A DNA stretch of 17,226 nucleotides from a bacterium (GCA_030619425.1 JAUXBJ010000004.1:1-17226), one strand, 5' to 3'; counted from the stretch's first letter, positions 7,856 to 15,506 are shown. Notes: generated by a model not told the origin, from the letters alone. A program made the numbers and translations.

Positions 7856-8038
7856 CTAATCTATCTCTTCGACCGTGACCAGATGCGCTACAGCGCGCAC
7901 CATGCCCCTGATCTGCGGGGAGTCGTTATGGACGACGGTACGGTTAATTTTTCCAAGACCAAGAGCCTCTATCGTTCTCTTCTGCGGCTCTTTACGATCA
8001 ATGGTACTTCTTACTTGCGTTACTTTCAGCCTGGCCAT
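7856..8038 (-). CDS. rpmD: 50S ribosomal protein L30
   Basis: L30 is a small peripheral 50S protein. The product has 60 residues: ARLKVTQVRSTIDR, then TIEALGLGKINRTVVHND and IRGMVRAVAHLVTVEE, a full match to the bacterial short L30. Two in-frame ATGs lie three codons apart; I chose 8036-8038 because AGGA lies eight bases before it, while it directly abuts the upstream ATG at 8045-8047, and because family members start at this Met. It sits between rpsE and rplO, as usual. Confidence 0.96.
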   Translation of the reverse strand: MARLKVTQVRSTIDRKEPQKRTIEALGLGKINRTVVHNDSPQIRGMVRAVAHLVTVEEID

Positions 8039-8066
8039 CGCTTTCATCCTGTCTTATAGCCACGGG

Positions 8067-8549
8067 CTAAGCTTCCTCGCGGAAGCTCTCTTCCTGCTCT
8101 TTGGTTCGCAGGTTTATCAAGCCGTTTACGGTGGCTTTAACCACATTATTCGGGTTTCGGCTGCCCAGCACCTTGGTGAGGACATCCTGAACGCCCAACG
8201 ACTCCAAAATGGCGCGAACGGCGCCTCCGGCAATTACACCGGTACCCGGTGAAGCCGGCCGCATCATAACGGTGGTGGCGCCAAACCGGCCGTCGATCCG
8301 ATGCGGCAACGTGCCAGCCGTGATGTTGATCACGTTCATGGCTTTCCTCGCCGCTTCGGTCGCCTTGCGAATCGCCTCGGAGACCTCCGGTGCTTTGCCG
8401 TAGCCGACACCCACCTTGCCGTTTTTGTCGCCCACCGTCACCAGGGCGGTGAAACTGAACCGTCGTCCACCCTTAACCACTTTGGCAACACGGTTGACAT
8501 CAATTACTTTTTCCTCGAATTCGAGGGCATCCATTTGAAACTTCGGCAA
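8067..8549 (-). CDS. rpsE: 30S ribosomal protein S5 (probable TTG start)
   Basis: S5 helps translational accuracy and mRNA unwinding at the 30S entry site. The product has 160 residues: an N-terminal double-stranded-RNA-binding-like domain ([20 protein letters not shown], then [11 protein letters not shown]) and a C-terminal domain ([20 protein letters not shown], then [13 protein letters not shown]). Two starts are possible. TTG at 8547-8549 has GAGG six bases upstream; ATG at 8532-8534 would drop five residues (MPKFQ) and has only a weak purine stretch. I favour TTG on the ribosome-binding site. It follows rplR after 36 bases. Confidence 0.96.
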   Translation of the reverse strand: MPKFQMDALEFEEKVIDVNRVAKVVKGGRRFSFTALVTVGDKNGKVGVGYGKAPEVSEAIRKATEAARKAMNVINITAGTLPHRIDGRFGATTVMMRPASPGTGVIAGGAVRAILESLGVQDVLTKVLGSRNPNNVVKATVNGLINLRTKEQEESFREEA

Positions 8550-8585
8550 TCTATACCTCGCTATAGTCTAAACCGACACTATCTT

Positions 8586-8960
8586 CTAAAACTTCAGTCC
8601 ACCTTCGCGGGCGCCGTCGGCCACGGCCTTGATGCGACCATGGTACGGACTCCCGGTGCGATCGAATACAACCTGTTCGATACCTTTATCTTTGGCCAGG
8701 CGAGCAACGACTTCACCGACCTTGCGAGCAACATCGGTCTTCGTTTGCTTGCCACTAAGCTCCGACGCGAGCACTTTCGATGTAGAGTCTATGCCGACCA
8801 GAGTAGTGCTGTTCTCGTCGTCGATGATCTGCGCAAACACCCGGCTGAGCGATTTGCTGACAGCGAGACGCGGTCGTTCAGCCGTCCCCTGAATTTTCCC
8901 GCGCACTCGGCGGCGGCGGCGTTCGGCTCTTTTGTTCTTGACGATGTTCTTATCAGCCAT
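8586..8960 (-). CDS. rplR: 50S ribosomal protein L18
   Basis: L18 binds 5S rRNA and brings it into the large subunit with L5. The 124-residue product has the basic N-terminus NKRAERRRRRVRGKI, followed by RPRLAVSKSLSRVFAQIIDD and a conserved C-terminal FDRTGSPYHGRIKAVADGAR. Length and order are normal. The ATG is at 8958-8960, with GAGG nine bases upstream. It lies 20 bases after rplF. Confidence 0.98.
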   Translation of the reverse strand: MADKNIVKNKRAERRRRRVRGKIQGTAERPRLAVSKSLSRVFAQIIDDENSTTLVGIDSTSKVLASELSGKQTKTDVARKVGEVVARLAKDKGIEQVVFDRTGSPYHGRIKAVADGAREGGLKF

Positions 8961-8980
8961 GAATAGTTACCTCAATTCGA

Positions 8981-9526
8981 TCAAGCGCTCGCGGCGCTCT
9001 TACCGGCCTTTCTACGCACGTGCTCGTCGGCGTAGCGTATGCCTTTACCTTTGTATGGTTCCGGCTTGCGGAACCCTCTGATCTTGGCTGCCGTCTCACC
9101 GACCAGTTCGCGGTCGATGCCTTCGACCATGATCTTACTCTCTTTAGGTAGCGCCGTCGCTGTAACACCTTCCGGCGGCACGACCAAAATTGGATGTGAA
9201 AAACCCAAATGGAGAATCAGCATCCGACCCTTGTTCTCGCTGCGGTAACCGACACCCACAATTCGCAGTTCTTTCTTGAAGCCCTCGGTAGTCCCAACCA
9301 CCATGTTATTGATCAGAGCTCGGGTGAGACCATGCAGCGACCGATGCTTCTTGCTATCCGACGGCCTGGCAACCAGAATGTTATTATCCTCTACAACCAC
9401 TGTCATATCCGAATGAATAGTCCTGGAGAGGCTACCCTTGGCTCCGGTAACGGTGATATTCTTACCGTCGATAGCGACCTTGGTCTTGTCCGGTATCGGG
9501 ATTGGTTTCTTTCCTACACGCGACAT
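8981..9526 (-). CDS. rplF: 50S ribosomal protein L6
   Basis: L6 binds 23S rRNA near the sarcin-ricin loop and factor-binding site. The 181-residue product has two duplicated domains: the first from MSRVGKKPIPIP to TRALINNMVVG, and the second from ELRIVGVGYRSE to the signature RKPEPYKGKGIRYADEHVRR. A short Ala/Lys tail (GKSAASA) follows. The ATG at 9524-9526 has AAGGA seven bases upstream. It is the usual gene between rpsH and rplR. Confidence 0.98.
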   Translation of the reverse strand: MSRVGKKPIPIPDKTKVAIDGKNITVTGAKGSLSRTIHSDMTVVVEDNNILVARPSDSKKHRSLHGLTRALINNMVVGTTEGFKKELRIVGVGYRSENKGRMLILHLGFSHPILVVPPEGVTATALPKESKIMVEGIDRELVGETAAKIRGFRKPEPYKGKGIRYADEHVRRKAGKSAASA

Positions 9527-9541
9527 CTTAGCATCCTTCCC

Positions 9542-9943
9542 TTACCAGCACCGCAGCAGTACTTCGCCGCCGATTCCTTTGGAGGCGGCGTCAAAGTTTG
9601 TCATAACACCGCTTGAAGTCGAGACCACCGTCATACCGCGCTGGTTGAAGGTCGACTGCCGTACCTGTTCGGCATCGAAATACCGACGCAGTCCGGGGCG
9701 CGAGATGCGCTTAATGCCCTTGAGAACCGGCACATCACCGGCACTATAGAGCAAATAGACACGCAGCAAACCCTGCTTGTTGTCCGGCAATTCCATCATG
9801 TCCTTGACGAACTTTTTCTCCTGCAGGATGCGGACGATTTCCCGCTTGATGCCTGAGGCCGGCACATCGACAGCTACCTTGTGTGCTTTGTAGGCGTTTC
9901 TGATTCTCGTCAGAAGATCAGCTATGGGATCAGTCATACTCAT
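9542..9943 (-). CDS. rpsH: 30S ribosomal protein S8
   Basis: S8 binds helix 21 of 16S rRNA and organises the central domain of 30S; in E. coli it also represses the spc operon. The product has 133 residues: MTDPIADLLTRIRNA near the N-terminus, KKFVKDMMELPDN in the middle and the C-terminal STSSGVMTNFDAASKGIGGE signature. The frame extends further upstream into rpsN territory, but homology starts at ATG 9941-9943 (GGGAG nine bases upstream) or two codons later at 9935-9937. I chose the first. The gap to rpsN is 28 bases. Confidence 0.97.
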   Translation of the reverse strand: MSMTDPIADLLTRIRNAYKAHKVAVDVPASGIKREIVRILQEKKFVKDMMELPDNKQGLLRVYLLYSAGDVPVLKGIKRISRPGLRRYFDAEQVRQSTFNQRGMTVVSTSSGVMTNFDAASKGIGGEVLLRCW

Positions 9944-9971
9944 CGTTAAAAACTCCCAGCAACCATTGGGT

Positions 9972-10157
9972 CTACCAACTGGCCTTAACAACACCCGGCA
10001 AGTCACCGGCCAGGGCCATTTCTCTGAAACATATTCGACACAGACCAAACCGACGCATGAACGCTCGCGGTCGACCGCAACGACGGCAGCGACTGTACCC
10101 GCGCACTTTGAATTTCGGCTTACGGGCCTGCTTCTCTATGAGACACTTCTTAGCCAT
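9972..10157 (-). CDS. rpsN: 30S ribosomal protein S14, type Z (zinc-binding)
   Basis: S14 is a 30S head protein close to the A site. At 61 residues it is the short zinc-binding type, with Cys24, Cys27, Cys40 and Cys43 ([12 protein letters not shown], then GLCRICFRE) and the usual C-terminus [11 protein letters not shown]. The long, zinc-free form of about 100 residues is absent here. The ATG at 10155-10157 has AGGAG four bases upstream, and this Shine-Dalgarno overlaps the rplE stop codon. It lies between rplE and rpsH, as expected. Confidence 0.98.
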   Translation of the reverse strand: MAKKCLIEKQARKPKFKVRGYSRCRRCGRPRAFMRRFGLCRICFREMALAGDLPGVVKASW

Positions 10158-10164
10158 TGAACTC

Positions 10165-10704
10165 CTATTTGCGGAACGGCATCCCCATCTCAGTCAGCAA
10201 CTGCCGGGCCTCTTCATCGGTCCGGGCGGTCGTTGTAATAGCGACATTCATTCCGCGTATCTTATCAATCTTATCATAATCGATTTCGGGGAAAATCAAC
10301 TGTTCACGTACACCGAAATTGAAGTTGCCGCGCCCGTCGAATGACTTCGGGTTGATGCCACGGAAGTCACGGATGCGCGGCATGGCGATATTGACCAGCC
10401 GATCAAGGAACTCGTACATAACCTCCCGCCTTAGCGTCACCGCACATCCGATAGCGGCGCCTTCTCTCAGCTTGAAGTTCGATATACTCTTTCTGGCCCG
10501 CGTGACGAATGGCTTGCGGCCAGTAACTTTGGTAAGGTCGCCAACAGCAGCTTCCAGCGTCTTGGCGTTCTCGATTGCTTCTCCGACACCGATGTTGACG
10601 CTGATCTTACTGATTTTCGGCGCCTCCATAATGGAGCGATATTTGAACTGCTTCATCAAACGGGGCACGATTTCGTCGGTGTATTTATCCTTGAGCCTGG
10701 CCAT
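10165..10704 (-). CDS. rplE: 50S ribosomal protein L5
   Basis: L5 binds 5S rRNA and contacts the 30S head through bridge B1b and P-site tRNA. The product has 179 residues of normal length: [20 protein letters not shown], the conserved [20 protein letters not shown] loop, [20 protein letters not shown], and [20 protein letters not shown] near the end. The ATG is at 10702-10704. It lies 12 bases after rplX and 7 before rpsN, so the three are probably translationally linked. Confidence 0.98.
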   Translation of the reverse strand: MARLKDKYTDEIVPRLMKQFKYRSIMEAPKISKISVNIGVGEAIENAKTLEAAVGDLTKVTGRKPFVTRARKSISNFKLREGAAIGCAVTLRREVMYEFLDRLVNIAMPRIRDFRGINPKSFDGRGNFNFGVREQLIFPEIDYDKIDKIRGMNVAITTTARTDEEARQLLTEMGMPFRK

Positions 10705-10716
10705 TACAACATGTCC

Positions 10717-11034
10717 TTAAATCTGTTCTCCGGTCTCACGGCAGACACGCACTTTTTTCTTTCTGCCACCTTCATCAATCACCTTGGTAATAGTCTTTGT
10801 GGGGCCACCCAGGGACGAGCTATAGAGCGCCACATTGCTAAGATCGATCGGCGCTTCAATGGTGATAATGCCACCCTTGGGGCTTTTCTGAGTAGGGCGC
10901 TGGTTTTTTTTCCTCATATTGATGCCTTCGACCAGAATCTTGCCCTTGTTGGGATTAACGTTGAGTACGCGACCGGTTTTGCCTCTGGCTGCGCCACAGC
11001 GAATGTATACAGTGTCACCTTTTTTGATTTTCAT
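10717..11034 (-). CDS. rplX: 50S ribosomal protein L24
   Basis: L24 is an early 50S assembly protein that sits beside the exit tunnel. The 105-residue product has a KOW motif at the N-terminus (MKIKKGDTVYIRCGAARGKT), followed by GINMRKKNQRPTQKSPKGGI, the conserved assembly-linked segment, and a variable C-terminus. The ATG is at 11032-11034. Gaps of 13 bases to rplN and 12 to rplE fit a tight operon. Confidence 0.98.
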   Translation of the reverse strand: MKIKKGDTVYIRCGAARGKTGRVLNVNPNKGKILVEGINMRKKNQRPTQKSPKGGIITIEAPIDLSNVALYSSSLGGPTKTITKVIDEGGRKKKVRVCRETGEQI

Positions 11035-11047
11035 AGGTCGTTTCCCG

Positions 11048-11413
11048 TTAAAGTACCTCAGGAGCGAGGGAAATGATTTTCATGAACTGCTTCTCGCGCA
11101 ACTCGCGGGCTACCGGACCGAAGATGCGTGTGCCACGCGGCTCCATCTGGTCGTTTATAATGACGGCGGCATTGTCCGAAAAACGAATGATCGAACCATC
11201 CTTGCGGCGCACCGGCGCTTTGGTTCGCACAACCACGGCCTTGCACACCTCGGACTTCTTGACGGTACCACCTGGTATTGCTTCCTTGACGGTAACGACG
11301 ATAATATCGCCGATTGAGGCGTACCTCTTACGTCCTCCGAGAATCCGGAAGCACATGGCCCGCTTGGCGCCGGAGTTGTCGGCTACCGTCAGCACTGTGT
11401 ACTCTTGAATCAT
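11048..11413 (-). CDS. rplN: 50S ribosomal protein L14
   Basis: L14 is a highly conserved 50S interface protein that forms intersubunit bridges and is the docking site for RsfS. The product has 121 residues: [60 protein letters not shown], and the C-terminal [13 protein letters not shown]. The ATG is at 11411-11413, with only a weak purine stretch upstream. The 45-base gap before it, the longest in the cluster, holds the 10-bp palindrome ACCGGCCGGT. It starts the spc block. Confidence 0.98.
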   Translation of the reverse strand: MIQEYTVLTVADNSGAKRAMCFRILGGRKRYASIGDIIVVTVKEAIPGGTVKKSEVCKAVVVRTKAPVRRKDGSIIRFSDNAAVIINDQMEPRGTRIFGPVARELREKQFMKIISLAPEVL

Positions 11414-11458
11414 ATCTCAACCACCTTTACCGGCCGGTCGGTGACTACCGCCACCGGG

Positions 11459-11725
11459 CTACTTGGCCCTTTCCACTATCTCGACCAGTCGCCAGCGTTT
11501 CTTGGCGGAGAGCGGTCTGGTTTCCATAACCTTAACAGTATCACCTATCCTGGCTTCATTCTTCTCGTCGTGAGAATAAAGCTTGGAGAAACTCCGGAAT
11601 ATCTTTTCGTAAATCGGATGTCGGTAGGTACGGTTGATGCGTACGATAATACTCTTGTTCATCTTATCCGAGATCACGGTACCGACACGGACCTTTCGCG
11701 TTTCTTTTCTCGTCTGCTCAGCCAT
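11459..11725 (-). CDS. rpsQ: 30S ribosomal protein S17
   Basis: S17 is an OB-fold protein that binds 16S rRNA helices 7 and 11. The product has 88 residues: RKVRVGTVISDKMNKSIIVR, the signature HPIYEKIFRSFSKLYSHDEK and IGDTVKVMETRPLSAKKRWR. The ATG at 11723-11725 is preferred over the adjacent in-frame TTG (11726-11728), because GAGGAG lies six bases before the ATG. The TTG sits right after the rpmC stop, so the two genes almost abut. Confidence 0.98.
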   Translation of the reverse strand: MAEQTRKETRKVRVGTVISDKMNKSIIVRINRTYRHPIYEKIFRSFSKLYSHDEKNEARIGDTVKVMETRPLSAKKRWRLVEIVERAK

Positions 11726-11728
11726 CAA

Positions 11729-12001
11729 TTACTCCTCTTCACCCTTTGCTTTCTTCGCCGTTTTCGACTGGGGCAAGATCAATGTCGACGCCTCGGCCAG
11801 TTTGCGGACCCCCACTTCATCTTCGTGAAGGATGGTGTTGATGCGAGCCATCTCCCGACGGAGCGTCCGAAGGCGGAGTGGGTTGTCCAGGGCTTTGAGT
11901 GACTTTCTCATATTGAGATTGAAAGACTCTTCTTCAAGGTCGCGCTTTTTCTGCCTAAGTTCCTCGGCCGTCAAGTCGCGCAATTCAGCAACCTTCAACA
12001 T
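11729..12001 (-). CDS. rpmC: 50S ribosomal protein L29
   Basis: L29 is a two-helix hairpin at the exit tunnel and part of the docking site for trigger factor and SRP. The product has 90 residues: MLKVAELRDLTAEELRQK, a helical middle, and SLKALDNPLRLRTLRREMAR. It carries a C-terminal extension of about 25 residues (ending QSKTAKKAKGEEE) that makes it longer than the E. coli form of 63. I chose ATG 11999-12001, with AAGGAG seven bases upstream, over the ATG at 12005-12007, which sits only one base from that site; the longer version would overlap rplP by four bases (ATGA). Confidence 0.95.
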   Translation of the reverse strand: MLKVAELRDLTAEELRQKKRDLEEESFNLNMRKSLKALDNPLRLRTLRREMARINTILHEDEVGVRKLAEASTLILPQSKTAKKAKGEEE

Positions 12002-12003
12002 GG

Positions 12004-12426
12004 TCATACTCCTTGCGTGTCGGCCCGGGTTACGAATTTGGTTTTCATCGGCAACTTGTCACCGGCCAGCCTCAACGCCTCACGGGCCATCGTCAGACTG
12101 ACACCTTCGATTTCAAAGAGAATGCGTCCCGGTTTGACCACGGCCACCCAGTGGTCAGGAGCACCTTTACCCTTCCCCATGCGTGTCTCGGCCGGCTTCT
12201 TGGTTATCGGCTTATCCGGGAAGACACGAATCCATATTTTCCCACCGCGTTTGATGTAGCGGGTCATGGCAATACGGGCAGCTTCGATCTGGCGGTTGGT
12301 CAACCAACAGGCCTCGATCGACTTGAGCGCGAACTCACCGAAATTAACAGCACTGCCGGTTATTGCTTTTCCCGTTCGGCGACCGCGGTGCATCTTACGA
12401 AACTTCGTCTTCTTAGGCATCAACAT
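12004..12426 (-). CDS. rplP: 50S ribosomal protein L16
   Basis: L16 lies near the A-site tRNA and is needed for peptidyl-transferase centre maturation. The product has 140 residues: [40 protein letters not shown], and the signature [20 protein letters not shown]; the Arg in this motif is the residue hydroxylated in E. coli. The ATG is at 12424-12426 with GGAG ten bases upstream; a second ATG lies two codons later. Many L16 proteins begin ML-PK, so I kept the first. The gap to rpsC is 19 bases. Confidence 0.98.
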   Translation of the reverse strand: MLMPKKTKFRKMHRGRRTGKAITGSAVNFGEFALKSIEACWLTNRQIEAARIAMTRYIKRGGKIWIRVFPDKPITKKPAETRMGKGKGAPDHWVAVVKPGRILFEIEGVSLTMAREALRLAGDKLPMKTKFVTRADTQGV

Positions 12427-12445
12427 GGATTGTCGTCTCCGTTAC

Positions 12446-13429
12446 TCATCCGGCGTTGTCGCTCTTGTCAGGCGGTTTGGGCTTTGCCTGATCTTTGGGT
12501 TTGGGCCTTGCCTGATCTTTGGGTTTGGGCCTTGCCTGATCTTTGGGTTTGGGTCTGTCATTCCGATCTGAATTCGGTCTATTGGCGCCACCCGGTTGGC
12601 CCTTTTTTGCATCGGGTGAGATTTCCGGGCGTCGTCCCCGCGGCGGCTTGCCGGTAGCTGTGGTTCCAGCCCGGCGCACGCGACCGCGCGGCCGGCGACG
12701 TGGCCTGTCGCCCCGCTCTTGCTTGCCGCCACGCCTGGCGGCGGGAGCATCGGGCCTCTGCGCCTGTTCCCCGGCCTCAGCTTCGCGATAGAACTGGCTG
12801 GTGTCGACTATCTCACCGCGACAGATCCACACCTTGACGCCGATAGCACCATAAGTGGTGCGAGCCGTTGTAGTGGCATAGTCGATGTCGGCTCTCAGGG
12901 TGTGCAACGGCACACGACCGGCGCGATATTTCTCGGTGCGCGCGATCTCGGCGCCACCAAGTCGTCCGCCGCATTGAATCTTGATGCCGACGGCGCCCAT
13001 TTTCATGGTCGCAGCCAACGACCTTTTCATCGCCCGACGGAAGGCGATTCGACCCTCCAACTGACGAGCAACGTTGTCAGCCACGAGCTGGGCGTCCAAC
13101 TCCGGTTTCCGCACCTCCACGATATTCAGCATGATGTCCTTTTTAGTCAGAAGCTGAAGTTCTTCGCGGAGTTTGTCGACCTCGGCGCCCTTGCGCCCGA
13201 TTACGATCCCAGGTCGCGAGGTGTGAATGTCGACACTGACCCGTTTGGGCGCACGAGAGATATGCACTTTAGCAATGCCGGCGTTGTCCAGACGGCGATT
13301 GATATAGCGCTTGATCATCATGTCCTCGTGAACCAGATCCGCGAATTTCCGATCGGAGGCGAACCACTTGCTGTTCCAGGTCTTAATGATCCCAAGGCGA
13401 AAGCCTATAGGGTGTGTCTTTTGTCCCAA
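12446..13429 (-). CDS. rpsC: 30S ribosomal protein S3 with a long basic C-terminal tail (TTG start)
   Basis: S3 lines the mRNA entry channel of 30S and takes part in the ribosomal helicase. The 327-residue product has a standard core: [14 protein letters not shown] at the N-terminus, a KH domain with GRKG at 78-81, Arg131, Arg132 and Lys135 (the helicase residues in E. coli), and [24 protein letters not shown] and [12 protein letters not shown] ending near residue 208. Typical S3 proteins end at about 210-240; here about 118 more residues follow, rich in Arg, Pro, Lys and Gly ([12 protein letters not shown], then PRGRRPEI), ending in RPKPKDQA repeats at 292-315 and a degenerate copy at 316-323. 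The start is TTG (13427-13429), fixed by homology, with GGGAG eight bases upstream. The frame is unbroken through the tail. Confidence 0.97.
   Translation of the reverse strand: MGQKTHPIGFRLGIIKTWNSKWFASDRKFADLVHEDMMIKRYINRRLDNAGIAKVHISRAPKRVSVDIHTSRPGIVIGRKGAEVDKLREELQLLTKKDIMLNIVEVRKPELDAQLVADNVARQLEGRIAFRRAMKRSLAATMKMGAVGIKIQCGGRLGGAEIARTEKYRAGRVPLHTLRADIDYATTTARTTYGAIGVKVWICRGEIVDTSQFYREAEAGEQAQRPDAPAARRGGKQERGDRPRRRPRGRVRRAGTTATGKPPRGRRPEISPDAKKGQPGGANRPNSDRNDRPKPKDQARPKPKDQARPKPKDQAKPKPPDKSDNAG
12481..12552. repeat. Three 24-bp tandem repeats in the rpsC 3' end
   Basis: Three consecutive 24-base units (12481-12504, 12505-12528, 12529-12552) read, on the plus strand, GCCTTGCCTGATCTTTGGGT followed by TTGG. 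The second and third units are identical and the first differs at one base (third position T instead of C). On the coding minus strand they encode [12 protein letters not shown] octapeptides in frame (about residues 292-315 of S3). The near-identity at DNA level suggests recent duplication by slippage. Confidence 0.95.
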
Positions 13430-13467
13430 ATCCTTATCTCCCGACTGAGCATATTTGTAGCGATGAC

Positions 13468-14046
13468 TTACTCATTGTCATCATTTGTTTTCTTCTCTGT
13501 CTTATCAGCCGACTTTGTGGCGCTCTTTTTCACCTTGGCCTCAGCCGCCTTCCCGGGCTTGTCGGACTTGGCGGAGGTCTTCTTGTTGGTTTTCCTGCCC
13601 TTGGCAGCCGACTTGTCACCAGTGTCTGCTTTGGCTGACGCCTTGGAATCCCTGGAGGCGGCGGGTTTCTTCCCGGACTTGCGCGCCGGAGCCTCTTCTG
13701 TCTCGCCCTGCAGTATCACGGTAAGGTGGCAGAAACGCTTGCGGTACCGAAAGACGCGTCCCATCGACTGAAAGCGTATCCGCTTGGCGGTGGGAGCGGC
13801 ATCCACGGTGATGTTCTTAACCGTCAGGTACTCGGCCTTCACGACGTCAGTGCCCTCTGCGGAAAGGGCGTTGGCGGCTGCCGACTTGAGCGTCTTGGCG
13901 AGATGTTGCGCCGCAATCTTCGGTGTGAAGTTCAGTATATCCAGAGCCTTCTGGACCGGCAGGCCTTTGACCATGTTGGCCACCAGCCGCATTTTCCGCG
14001 GTGGAATGCTCACGTAACGTAACCTTGCCAATGCGTTAACAACCAT
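13468..14046 (-). CDS. rplV: 50S ribosomal protein L22 with a long C-terminal tail
   Basis: L22 has a globular domain near the tunnel exit and a beta-hairpin loop lining the tunnel. The product has 192 residues: the core ends near residue 114 ([20 protein letters not shown], then [20 protein letters not shown] and LTVIL). About 78 further residues are low-complexity Lys/Ala/Ser/Asp ([17 protein letters not shown], ending KTNDDNE). The usual length is about 110. Two starts are possible: ATG 14044-14046, closer to the family N-terminus, or GTG 14050-14052, which has AAAAGG at six bases. I use the ATG. It is followed after 38 or so bases by rpsC, which also carries a tail. Confidence 0.95.
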   Translation of the reverse strand: MVVNALARLRYVSIPPRKMRLVANMVKGLPVQKALDILNFTPKIAAQHLAKTLKSAAANALSAEGTDVVKAEYLTVKNITVDAAPTAKRIRFQSMGRVFRYRKRFCHLTVILQGETEEAPARKSGKKPAASRDSKASAKADTGDKSAAKGRKTNKKTSAKSDKPGKAAEAKVKKSATKSADKTEKKTNDDNE

Positions 14047-14055
14047 GATCACACC

Positions 14056-14346
14056 CTACCTTTTCACCGACGAACTGCGTTCGGCCAGCTTGCCGCCATG
14101 ACCACGGAACAGCCGGGTGGGAGAAAACTCGCCCAGCTTGTGACCGACCATGTTCTCCGTGATGTAGATGGGGATGAACTTGTTGCCGTTGTGAACTGCA
14201 ATAGTGTGTCCCACAAACTCCGGAATGACTGTCGAACGGCGTGACCAGGTCTTGATCACTTTCTTGTCACCGCTCTCATTCATAACTTCAACCTTGGCCT
14301 GTAGCTTGGCGTCTAAGAACGGTCCTTTCTTAAGCGAACGAGGCAT
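14056..14346 (-). CDS. rpsS: 30S ribosomal protein S19
   Basis: S19 is a 30S head protein that forms a complex with S13 near the A-site finger. The 96-residue product is normal length: [60 protein letters not shown] and [13 protein letters not shown], all near-invariant. The ATG at 14344-14346 has GGAG eight bases upstream. The stop lies 3 to 9 bases from the rplV start, depending on which rplV start is used. Confidence 0.99.
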   Translation of the reverse strand: MPRSLKKGPFLDAKLQAKVEVMNESGDKKVIKTWSRRSTVIPEFVGHTIAVHNGNKFIPIYITENMVGHKLGEFSPTRLFRGHGGKLAERSSSVKR

Positions 14347-14361
14347 CCAGCAATCTCCGAT

Positions 14362-15192
14362 TTATTTCTTGGCTCGTCGATCCACAACGATGTGGGCTCT
14401 CGACTTGCGTTTGCTTCTGGTTTTGTATCCTTTGGTCGGCTTACCCCACGGCGTACATGGGTGTCGCCCACCGGAACTGCGTCCTTCGCCGCCACCCATG
14501 GGATGGTCGACCGGGTTCATGGCAACACCGCGCACGGTCGGTCGCCACCCACGCCAGCGGGATGCGCCGGCCTTGCCCCAAACGATGTTCTTGTGATCGA
14601 TATTACTCACTTGTCCGATGGTGGCATAACAGTTACTCGGCACCGTACGTACTTCGCCCGACGGCATTCTTAGGGTCACTTTCTTGCCTTCCCTCGCTAC
14701 CAACTGAGCCATGGTGCCGGCCGAACGACAAAGCTGGGCGCCCTTACCGGGGCGCAGTTCGATATTATGCACAAAAGTCCCCAGCAGCATTACACCCATC
14801 GGCATGGCGTTGGCGACACGGTTGTCGACCTTCTCACCCGACATCACCTGGTCATCGACGTGCAAGCCGTCGGGAGCGATGATGTAACGTTTTTCACCGT
14901 CGATATAATGCAAAAGGGCGATGCGTGCCGAGCGATTAGGGTCATACTCGATCGAGGCCACCCGGGCCGGGATATCATGCTTGTTGCGACGGAAGTCGAT
15001 CACTCGATATTGCCGTTTGTGACCGCCGCCTCGGTGCCAGACAGTGATGCGACCTTTGTTGTTGCGCCCACCACTCTTGCGCAAAGGCCGAAGGAGCGAT
15101 TTCTCCGGTATCGTCGACGTAATCTCGTCAAACATGGGGACGGTTCTAAAACGCTGCGACGGCGTGACTGGACGGAACTTCTTAATAGCCAT
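14362..15192 (-). CDS. rplB: 50S ribosomal protein L2
   Basis: L2 is a core 50S protein near the peptidyl-transferase centre, needed for subunit association. The 276-residue product has [43 protein letters not shown]-type barrel strands ([17 protein letters not shown]), and [20 protein letters not shown] near the C-terminus. The conserved His of DHP (His229 in E. coli) is kept; the following His of the E. coli DHPH is Met here, as in many other bacteria. The ATG is at 15190-15192. The Shine-Dalgarno is weak, and the gap to rplW is 20 bases. Confidence 0.99.
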   Translation of the reverse strand: MAIKKFRPVTPSQRFRTVPMFDEITSTIPEKSLLRPLRKSGGRNNKGRITVWHRGGGHKRQYRVIDFRRNKHDIPARVASIEYDPNRSARIALLHYIDGEKRYIIAPDGLHVDDQVMSGEKVDNRVANAMPMGVMLLGTFVHNIELRPGKGAQLCRSAGTMAQLVAREGKKVTLRMPSGEVRTVPSNCYATIGQVSNIDHKNIVWGKAGASRWRGWRPTVRGVAMNPVDHPMGGGEGRSSGGRHPCTPWGKPTKGYKTRSKRKSRAHIVVDRRAKK

Positions 15193-15212
15193 ATACTGTT
15201 ACCAACCAAATC

Positions 15213-15506
15213 CTATATATTGTCGAAAATGGCGATGGACTCACCTTTCTTCAGACGCACGACGGCCTTTTTCCATACCGGAGTTTTGCCTACATTGCGT
15301 CCCATCCGCCGGGTCTTACCGGCAACGATCATAGTGTGCACACGGTCGACCTTAACCCCGAAGGCCGCTTCCACCGCATCTTTGATCTGGTACTTATTAG
15401 CCACCTTGTCGACTTCAAAAACGTACTCGTTATTCTTCTCACGCAGAATGGTGGTTCGCTCGGTGGCGATGTGGGTCTTTATTATCTGGCGAAGATCAGC
15501 TTTCAT
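15213..15506 (-). CDS. rplW: 50S ribosomal protein L23
   Basis: L23 surrounds the tunnel exit and is the main docking site for trigger factor and SRP. The product has 97 residues: [40 protein letters not shown] and FGVKVDRVHTMIVAGKTRRM. The frame stays open upstream within rplD, but homology begins at ATG 15504-15506. That ATG overlaps the rplD stop as ATGA, and GAGG lies seven bases upstream inside rplD, so translation is probably coupled to rplD. Confidence 0.98.
   Translation of the reverse strand: MKADLRQIIKTHIATERTTILREKNNEYVFEVDKVANKYQIKDAVEAAFGVKVDRVHTMIVAGKTRRMGRNVGKTPVWKKAVVRLKKGESIAIFDNI

Noticed and set aside
12481..12552. CRISPR array
   Set aside because: The repeats are directly abutting with no spacers and lie in frame inside rpsC, so it is a coding tandem repeat.
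12442..12750. Alternate minus-strand frame (about 102 codons) with its own GPNPKIRQ repeats
   Set aside because: It is the same 24-bp repeat read in another frame; the rpsC frame continues from an unambiguous S3 core and is the real one.
12719..13771. Long plus-strand open frame (about 350 codons) opposite rpsC and rplV
   Set aside because: It is entirely antisense to two well-supported ribosomal genes, has no recognisable domain, and its codon pattern reads as the reverse of coding DNA.
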